Shown: piece after piece, positions 20,868-26,126 of the stretch
Layout: every line of letters begins with the position of its first letter
Position numbering within the stretch: position 1 is the first letter of the stretch
DNA from: JAFDVL01 sp964631865
GTDB taxonomy: Bacteria > Acidobacteriota > Blastocatellia > RBC074
Length of the DNA stretch: 26,126 nucleotides
Reading direction: 5' to 3'
NCBI GenBank assembly: GCA_964631865.1
Contig: CAZWAK010000107.1
Coordinates: forward strand, 1 to 26,126
The notes under the pieces: generated by a model
Seen by the model: the letters and a program-made list of their open reading frames with translations, nothing else
The model's database searches: none
What the model was told of the DNA's origin: nothing
Made by a program: the position numbers and the translations under genes

Positions 20868-22301
20868 ATGGATCAGACCTACAATCTCCCTCGTAAAAAA
20901 GCATTGCTCTGGCTCGGCGGCTTCGCGCTGGTGGGCCTCGCGCTCGTGCGGCTCTACCCGGACGGCTATCAGCAGGACAGCGATTATCATTTCCTGTTTG
21001 CGCGCTGGGGCTGGCGGCATCCGTACATGTTTGTCGGCGTCTGGTCGCGCCCGTTATTCACGTTTATCTACGGCTTTCCGGCGCTGCTGGGCTTTGACGC
21101 GGCGCGTTTGTTCAGTTTGGCGATTGGCCTCGCGACGGCGTGGCAAACCTGGAAGCTGGCGCGCGATTTGAAGCTGGATCAATCGTGGCTCGTGGTGCTG
21201 CTGATTTTTCTTCAGCCGTCATTTTTTATTCTCTATCCCGATTTGTTGACCGAGCCGATGTACGCGCTGGTGTTCGTGATCGCGTTGCGCCTGCACCTGC
21301 GCGGGCGCGTGAAGACGGGGATGTTGGTCGCGTCGTTGATGGTGCTGACGCGACCCGAAGGTTTTTTTCACGGCATCTTGTGGGGCGTTTGGGTGCTCTT
21401 CGACAAGCGCGTGGCCGTGACGTTTTGGCGCAGAATCCCGCCGACGTTGTGGCTGGCGGCGGGCGGCATTTTGTGGTGGGCCGCCGCGTTCGCCGTCACG
21501 AAAGACCCGCTCTTCATCAAAAATAACTGGCCGAGCCAATGGCAATCGGGCATCTACGGCAGCGAGCCGTTTTATGCGTATTTTCTGCGCTTGCCGGAAA
21601 TGGTCGGCATCGTGTTGGTGGTTCCATTTTTGTACGGCTTGGTGCTGTTGCTGAAGCGGCGCGAATTGGGCACGATGACGTCGTCGTTTCTGTTGTTGTT
21701 CGGCTTGCACGCGACGTTCCGCACGCTGGGGGTTCTGGGCGATGCGGGTTATCCGCGTTACATGGTTTGCGTCGCGCCCGCGATGGCGATCATCACATTG
21801 GTCGGCTGGAACGAAATCGCACAGCGGTTTGTACAGCTGTCGCGCCAAATCAAACTGGCAACGGCGAGCGTGATCCTCGGCATCTCAGCCGCCGCTTGTG
21901 TTCTGTATATGGACGGCTTGGTTTGGATTCGGGATGCGTGGGCGATCCGGGACGCGCAAGCGTGGTTTCAGCAAAATCCGCGCCCCGTCAAAAAGCTGGT
22001 GTGGAGTCACGGTTACATGTGCATTCGCTTCGACAGCGACCCGACAGAGAACGTCATTTTCACGCCGAACCGCGACGACAACCTCAAGCAGTTGCAAACC
22101 CTGCCGAGCGGCACGCTGGTCTTTTGGGATGGGCAAGTCGGCCCGTCGTGGCACAATTTGACGGACAAAGATTTTGAGAGCATTGGGTACAAACGCTTGT
22201 TTTCCAAGACGTACGAACTGCGCGGTTGGATATGGGACGATGTGCCGTTTAAGTACGCTGGCGCGCGCCCGCAGGAGATGCACTTGTTCTATCGGGAATG
22301 A
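20868..22301 (+). CDS. GT-C type integral membrane glycosyltransferase-like protein, copy 1
   Basis: 477 residues with about nine membrane helices. The first outside loop has QQDSDYHFLFARWGW followed by VWSRPLFTFIYGFPALLG, the acidic start expected for polyprenyl-phosphate-sugar GT-C enzymes. LTRPEGFFHGILWG and YPRYMVCVAPAMAII follow. The soluble C-terminus has LPSGTLVFWDGQVGPSW and DFESIGYKRLF. The minus-strand protein at 24567-26126 shares all these positions (VWARPLYVLLMIVPAQFG, LVRPEGFLLAPVWG, LPPGSVGVWDDDLGRWW, EFPTLGYEVLY), so the two are paralogues. The acceptor is unknown. No strong ribosome site is visible. Confidence 0.85.
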   Translation: MDQTYNLPRKKALLWLGGFALVGLALVRLYPDGYQQDSDYHFLFARWGWRHPYMFVGVWSRPLFTFIYGFPALLGFDAARLFSLAIGLATAWQTWKLARDLKLDQSWLVVLLIFLQPSFFILYPDLLTEPMYALVFVIALRLHLRGRVKTGMLVASLMVLTRPEGFFHGILWGVWVLFDKRVAVTFWRRIPPTLWLAAGGILWWAAAFAVTKDPLFIKNNWPSQWQSGIYGSEPFYAYFLRLPEMVGIVLVVPFLYGLVLLLKRRELGTMTSSFLLLFGLHATFRTLGVLGDAGYPRYMVCVAPAMAIITLVGWNEIAQRFVQLSRQIKLATASVILGISAAACVLYMDGLVWIRDAWAIRDAQAWFQQNPRPVKKLVWSHGYMCIRFDSDPTENVIFTPNRDDNLKQLQTLPSGTLVFWDGQVGPSWHNLTDKDFESIGYKRLFSKTYELRGWIWDDVPFKYAGARPQEMHLFYRE

Positions 22302-22307
22302 GGGTGC

Positions 22308-22337
22308 TTTACGCGCGGCAGGTCAGGAGCCTATAAT
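22308..22337 (+). promoter_or_regulatory. Candidate promoter for the VWFA gene pair
   Basis: TATAAT (22332-22337) is a perfect -10 hexamer. TTTACG (22308-22313) lies 18 bases upstream as a weak -35. The distance to the VWFA start at 22376 is short (38 bases). The spacer 22302-22375 holds nothing else recognisable apart from AGGAGA at the ribosome site. Confidence 0.45.
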
Positions 22338-22375
22338 TTGCCGCCCGCGAAATTTTTCAGGAGAAGTACACAGCT

Positions 22376-23404
22376 ATGAAAACACAACGCATTCTTTCCG
22401 CTTTTTTAGTCATCGGATTTAGCTTGGGCGTTTTGGCGCAACAACCTACCAAGCCTACGCAGCCCGGAAAAACGCAACCGCCGAAACAAGACAAAAGCAC
22501 ACAGCCCGAAGACCAGGAGCAAAGAGGCGCGCAAATTTTTACCTACAACGTCCGCTTGCCCATTGCTGTCGTAGATAAAAGCAATCGCTTTGTCGTTGAT
22601 CTCAAGCAAGAAGATTTCGAGATTTACGAGGACAAAGTGAAGCAGGTAGACATTGAAAGCTTCATTGCGGAAACCAATCTCCCGCTCGACATCGCGCTCT
22701 TGATGGACACTTCCAACAGCGTCAAGCCGAAACTGAAGTTCCAACGCGATGCTGCCGTGTCGTTTTTGCAAACCGTGCTGCGTCCGCGCGTAGATCGCGC
22801 GCTGTTTTTGTCCTTCAACTCCGACATCGAATTGCATCAGGACTACACGAACCGCATTGATTTGCTCTCGACTGCGATTGACAAAGTGAAAGCCTATGGC
22901 GAGACGCGGCTCTACGATGCAGTCTATCGCATTTGTGAAGAGAAGATGTTTGCCGAAGCGGGTCGCCGCCGCACGATTGTGTTGATTACCGACGGCGAAG
23001 ACACGGCGAGCGATCACACGTTGGAAGAAACCATCAACCTCGCGTTGCGCGCGGAAGTCGTTGTGTTTGTCATCAGCAACAAAGCGGCTGGCTTTTTCGG
23101 TGTGCAGGCCGGGCAAGTAGACAGTTCCGAAGACAAGAACTTGAAACGGCTCGCGGAAGACACGGGCGGACGCGCCTTCTTCACCGGCACGACGCTCGAA
23201 TTAGAACGCGGCTTTGCCAACGTCACGAAAGAATTGCGCAGCCAATACCTGATTGCCTATTCGCCGAGCAACACGAATCTGGACGGCAAGATGCGCACCA
23301 TCGAGGTGAAAATTCCAGGCAAAAAAGACCTGAAAATCCGCACCCGCAAGGGCTATCCGGCAGTGCGTCCGGGAGCATTGGCTTCCGACGTGAAGCCGAA
23401 CTAA
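22376..23404 (+). CDS. Exported VWFA-related acidobacterial protein, copy 1
   Basis: 342 residues with signal peptide (ILSAFLVIGFSLGVLAQ). A Gln/Pro/Lys/Thr-rich linker (residues 22-50) leads to a short beta domain typical of the TIGR03436 type (VRLPIAVVDKSNRFVVDLKQ, EDFEIYED). The VWA domain has an intact metal-ion site: Asp111-Thr-Ser-Asn-Ser115 and LITDGEDTAS. It ends with LRSQYLIAYSPSNTN and IPGKKDLKIRTRKGYPAV. VWA domains bind protein ligands through a metal ion; the target is unknown. A near-tandem paralogue follows after 24 bases. Confidence 0.9.
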   Translation: MKTQRILSAFLVIGFSLGVLAQQPTKPTQPGKTQPPKQDKSTQPEDQEQRGAQIFTYNVRLPIAVVDKSNRFVVDLKQEDFEIYEDKVKQVDIESFIAETNLPLDIALLMDTSNSVKPKLKFQRDAAVSFLQTVLRPRVDRALFLSFNSDIELHQDYTNRIDLLSTAIDKVKAYGETRLYDAVYRICEEKMFAEAGRRRTIVLITDGEDTASDHTLEETINLALRAEVVVFVISNKAAGFFGVQAGQVDSSEDKNLKRLAEDTGGRAFFTGTTLELERGFANVTKELRSQYLIAYSPSNTNLDGKMRTIEVKIPGKKDLKIRTRKGYPAVRPGALASDVKPN

Positions 23405-23428
23405 CGATCCTACTTGAGCGAGGGCACA

Positions 23429-24508
23429 ATGAAAGCAGTATCCCAATTGTCCGTTCTTTCCATCGTTTTCCTGACAGGCGTGGTGATGTACCACGCCTTT
23501 TCACCGAGTGACCTCGCGCACGCGCAACAGCAATCCTCGTCGCAAACGTCGCAACAACAGCCACCCAAGACGCCACCGCAAAAGCCTAAAGAACCAGACG
23601 AAGACGAACAGGTTTTGAAAGTCGGCACGCGGCTCGTCAACACGTTGTTCAGCGTGACGGACAAGCAAAATCGCTACGTGGATAATCTCAAGCAGGAAGA
23701 CTTGCAGGTCTTTGAGGACGGGAAGCCGCAAGCCATCTTCACCTTCAAGAAAGAATTCGATTTGCCGCTCACGTTGGCGATTATGGTGGATGTCAGCGGC
23801 AGCGAACAGTACGTCTTGCCGCAACTCAAAGACGCGGGCGCGCATTTTATTGACTCGGTCATTCGCACGGGCAAAGACACTGCGGCGATCATCAAATTCG
23901 AGGGCGAAGCGACGTTGATGCAAACGCTGACCTCGAACAAAAACCGCTTGCGCAAAGGTCTCGAAGAAATTGCCTACATCGCGCCGCCCGGCCAATACGG
24001 CGGCACGCCCGGCATCAACGGCGGTTCGCGGCAAGGCGGCACTTCGATTTGGGATTCGGTGATCGCGGCGTGTGGCGATTTGTTGGCGCGCGAAGCCGGT
24101 CGCAAAACGATTGTGCTGTTGACCGATGGTGTGGACACGACGAGCCGCATGAAATTGAACGATGCGATCAATGAAGCATTGCGCGCCGAAGTCGTGATCT
24201 ATGCGATTGGCATTGGCGACCCGGCGAGCGGCGGCACGTTCATCGGCAATGGCGTGGATGAAGGCGCGCTCAAGAAATTGACCGAAGCCACTGGCGGGCG
24301 CGCGGTGATTCCCAACAGTCGCCGCGACCTCGACAGCGCGTTTGCCCAACTCGAACAAGACATGCGCCAACAATATCTGCTCGCCTACGAACCCTCGAAC
24401 GAAACGCCCGACGGCACGTTCCGCAAAATTGAAATCAAAGTGCCGAAGCTGAAAGAAAAAGATTTCAAGATTCGCCATCGTCGCGGCTATTACGCCCCCA
24501 AAGGATGA
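23429..24508 (+). CDS. Exported VWFA-related acidobacterial protein, copy 2
   Basis: 359 residues from the ATG at 23429; the TTG at 23414 is rejected because GAGGG lies just before the ATG. The signal or anchor is LSVLSIVFLTGVVMYHAF. A Gln/Ser/Pro/Lys linker with an acidic EPDEDEQ segment follows. The beta domain (VTDKQNRYVDNLKQEDLQVF) matches copy 1. The VWA domain has Asp121-Val-Ser-Gly-Ser125 and LLTDGVDTTS. A Gly-rich insertion (PPGQYGGTPGINGGSRQGG) is absent from copy 1. The end (RQQYLLAYEPSNETPDG, FKIRHRRGYYAPKG) is conserved. The pair probably acts together in the periplasm. Confidence 0.9.
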   Translation: MKAVSQLSVLSIVFLTGVVMYHAFSPSDLAHAQQQSSSQTSQQQPPKTPPQKPKEPDEDEQVLKVGTRLVNTLFSVTDKQNRYVDNLKQEDLQVFEDGKPQAIFTFKKEFDLPLTLAIMVDVSGSEQYVLPQLKDAGAHFIDSVIRTGKDTAAIIKFEGEATLMQTLTSNKNRLRKGLEEIAYIAPPGQYGGTPGINGGSRQGGTSIWDSVIAACGDLLAREAGRKTIVLLTDGVDTTSRMKLNDAINEALRAEVVIYAIGIGDPASGGTFIGNGVDEGALKKLTEATGGRAVIPNSRRDLDSAFAQLEQDMRQQYLLAYEPSNETPDGTFRKIEIKVPKLKEKDFKIRHRRGYYAPKG

Positions 24509-24512
24509 TGCA

Positions 24513-24598
24513 GAGAAAGAGGGACGGAGAGAAAGAGAGACAGTGCGCGTGCAATCTCTCCGTCTCTCATTCTCTCTTTCTCTCCTTCTCTCCCTCCA
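24513..24598. repeat. Long inverted repeat of GAGAAAGAG words between convergent genes
   Basis: Arms 24513-24540 and 24571-24598 pair at 22 of 28 positions by my count, the inner 15 (24526-24540 with 24571-24585) perfectly. The loop is 30 nt. The right arm runs into the coding end of the minus-strand glycosyltransferase, giving its Lys/Glu/Arg tail (EGEKERKRE). It may end both convergent transcripts. Confidence 0.75.
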
Positions 24599-26126
24599 CT
24601 TTTCGCACGACCACATACTCCTGCTCAGGTTTGCCATACTTCATCGTGATGAACGTTTCGACGAAGGTTCTCTTCACCCATTCGTTCCAATTCAATGTGA
24701 TGTCCTGTTCGGTTTGTTTGACACGATACAGCACTTCGTAGCCAAGCGTCGGGAATTCTTCTGGCAAAATGTGATACCACCAGCGGCCTAAATCATCGTC
24801 CCACACACCGACTGAACCGGGTGGCAACGCCTGCATCTGGGCCACGCTTTTTTCGCGCCCGACGATGTGCCGCACGACGACCCAATCACGGAACGGAGCC
24901 AGTTCAGGATTGGTCGTCGAAGACATGTATTGCCGCACGGGAATGTCCAATTCGGCCAGCACAATCGGGTCGGTCGCAAAGATGCGCGGCGCTTCGTTGA
25001 GCAGATGATTTTGCCGCACAAACGCGGCAGCCTTGCGTGCCAATACGAAACGGTGATGCAACGGCTCTTCGTAGTAATAAATCATCGCCGTTGCCACCGC
25101 AGAGAGCGCGACAACGCTTGTGACGCAGGCACGCAACAATCGCGGCCAACGTTCGGCGCGCAACAACTTTGCCAGCGCGTTCCAGCCGTACAAACAAATC
25201 AACGCCGTCACAGGCGCAGTCGTGACGAGAATCCGCAACAAGCCGAGCGCCGAAAACGTGCTTGTCCAAAACATCAACGAATGCGCCACAAACACAACCG
25301 CCCACGCTGCCCAGGGCAAAGCCATCACGCGCTTCAAGGCAGCGATCACGCCGAACAAGAACAGCGGCAACAACACCCAGCCGCAGTAGTATGGCCAATG
25401 CACGACATGATGCCACAGACTGCCTTTCGTGCTGCCCACGAGCGGCCACGACCATTCGCGCACGTAGTAAATCCATTCGCCCGTGAGCACGCGCGTGACC
25501 AGCGACAAACAAACCATCCCCGTCGCCAGTGAGGCCCCGATAGCGAACCGCTGCGGCCACGAGGGGAATTCGTTCGTGCGCGGCAACATCAATAAAAACA
25601 AGCCCCAAACAGGCGCGAGCAAAAAACCTTCCGGCCTCACGAGCGGCAAAAACGACACCAGCAAACACGACGCTAAAAAACGTTTCGCCCACCACAACCG
25701 CAACGCCATTGCCAAGCCCAATGCCATCGGAATCTCGGTCATCGTATCGCTCGCCAGCGCGAACGTGAGTGGCTGAAAAATCAGGAACACGCCCGCCAGC
25801 GTGGCATTCGGCAGCCGCAAATCATCCGCCAACCGCATCGTTTGCCACGTCAGCAGCACCGCCAGCAACGCCGCCCAGCAGCGCACCGCGTAGATGCCGA
25901 ACTGCGCGGGCACGATCATCAACAACACATACAACGGACGCGCCCACACCGTCAGCCCCAATCGCGGGTCAATCCACGTCGTGCGCAGATTCCAGTAATG
26001 CAAAATCGAATCGCCTTCGCCCGTGTACGGCCAAGCCCAGAGCCACAACACCAGCAACACATAAACGCCCGCGCAAAACCACACGCGGCGCACCACACGT
26101 TGTTCATTGAGACGGGCTAACCAGGA
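24567..26126 (-). CDS. GT-C type integral membrane glycosyltransferase-like protein, copy 2 (start beyond window)
   Basis: The minus-strand frame is open to the last base, and the GTG at 26096 lacks a ribosome site, so the start probably lies just outside. At least 519 residues, with about ten membrane helices. The first outside loop has YTGEGDSILHYWNLRTTW then VWARPLYVLLMIVPAQFG. LVRPEGFLLAPVWGLFLL and a soluble tail with LPPGSVGVWDDDLGRWW follow. It is paralogous to 20868-22301 but on the opposite strand. The C-terminal EGEKERKRE is encoded by the low-complexity inverted repeat and is probably a recent addition. Confidence 0.85.
   Translation of the reverse strand, partial: SWLARLNEQRVVRRVWFCAGVYVLLVLWLWAWPYTGEGDSILHYWNLRTTWIDPRLGLTVWARPLYVLLMIVPAQFGIYAVRCWAALLAVLLTWQTMRLADDLRLPNATLAGVFLIFQPLTFALASDTMTEIPMALGLAMALRLWWAKRFLASCLLVSFLPLVRPEGFLLAPVWGLFLLMLPRTNEFPSWPQRFAIGASLATGMVCLSLVTRVLTGEWIYYVREWSWPLVGSTKGSLWHHVVHWPYYCGWVLLPLFLFGVIAALKRVMALPWAAWAVVFVAHSLMFWTSTFSALGLLRILVTTAPVTALICLYGWNALAKLLRAERWPRLLRACVTSVVALSAVATAMIYYYEEPLHHRFVLARKAAAFVRQNHLLNEAPRIFATDPIVLAELDIPVRQYMSSTTNPELAPFRDWVVVRHIVGREKSVAQMQALPPGSVGVWDDDLGRWWYHILPEEFPTLGYEVLYRVKQTEQDITLNWNEWVKRTFVETFITMKYGKPEQEYVVVRKVEGEKERKRE

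Noticed and set aside
21219..21848. 209-codon minus-strand frame opposite the glycosyltransferase gene
   Set aside because: Shadow of a high-GC membrane-protein gene; composition dominated by Arg/Gln/His with no start signal.
23501..24637. 378-codon minus-strand frame opposite the second VWFA gene
   Set aside because: Antisense shadow: the plus strand encodes a clear signal peptide and VWA motifs, while this frame is rich in Arg/Phe/Val without recognisable domains and overlaps the glycosyltransferase end.

Overview
The window looks like a chromosomal segment of an Acidobacteriota bacterium, most likely class Blastocatellia. That placement is inferred from gene content: a membrane Ser/Thr kinase with a DUF4384-like sensor, a secreted TPR-CHAT protein, two VWFA proteins of the acidobacterial VWFA-related type (TIGR03436-like), and a TIGR03663 glycosyltransferase-like protein. 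There is no rRNA, tRNA, CRISPR array or intact insertion sequence.

Layout. (1) 1-5494, plus strand: the 3' part of a Ser/Thr protein kinase, a secreted PPC/TPR/CHAT (caspase-like) protein and a secreted DUF4384 protein, probably one signalling operon. The last two genes share a similar 53-nt leader. (2) 5495-5765: a gene-free spacer with nested inverted repeats and a REPIN-like pair of palindromes. (3) 5766-8719: a DUF58 protein and a TIGR03663 GT-C membrane protein. (4) 8716-13202: two DUF488 proteins, a probable dual-OB-type protein and a RecQ helicase with a C-terminal HEAT-like extension, a possible nucleic-acid-processing cassette. (5) 13215-13897, minus: a PIN toxin/antitoxin pair. (6) 13976-16442, minus: a tandem array of six small paralogous exported proteins, each with a signal peptide, a Sm/SH3-like beta domain and a C-terminal membrane helix. 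This is the most novel-looking element. (7) 16633-18960, minus: a CDP-alcohol phosphatidyltransferase, a HAD-IB phosphatase and a PAP2 phosphatase/transferase, a plausible phospholipid headgroup pathway that resembles bacterial inositol-lipid clusters. (8) 19329-20713, plus: an M50B-like membrane protease and a type IV pilin with its own promoter-like sequence, a long leader and a terminator. (9) 20868-26126: two paralogous GT-C membrane proteins facing each other around two tandem VWFA proteins.

A window-wide oddity is a set of five intergenic long inverted repeats. Each is built from a different short repeated word (fTTCACGAAT-like, GAAACAGACGAAA-like, AATGAAGAAT-like, AAATGAAAAATG-like, GAGAAAGAG-like; the leading f is not a base) but all share one architecture: arms of 28-42 nt and a loop of 16-52 nt. 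A separate 27-nt palindrome sits inside the Sm-like array and matches the palindromes at 5666-5731.

All functional calls are from reading protein and DNA motifs by eye. No database search was run.
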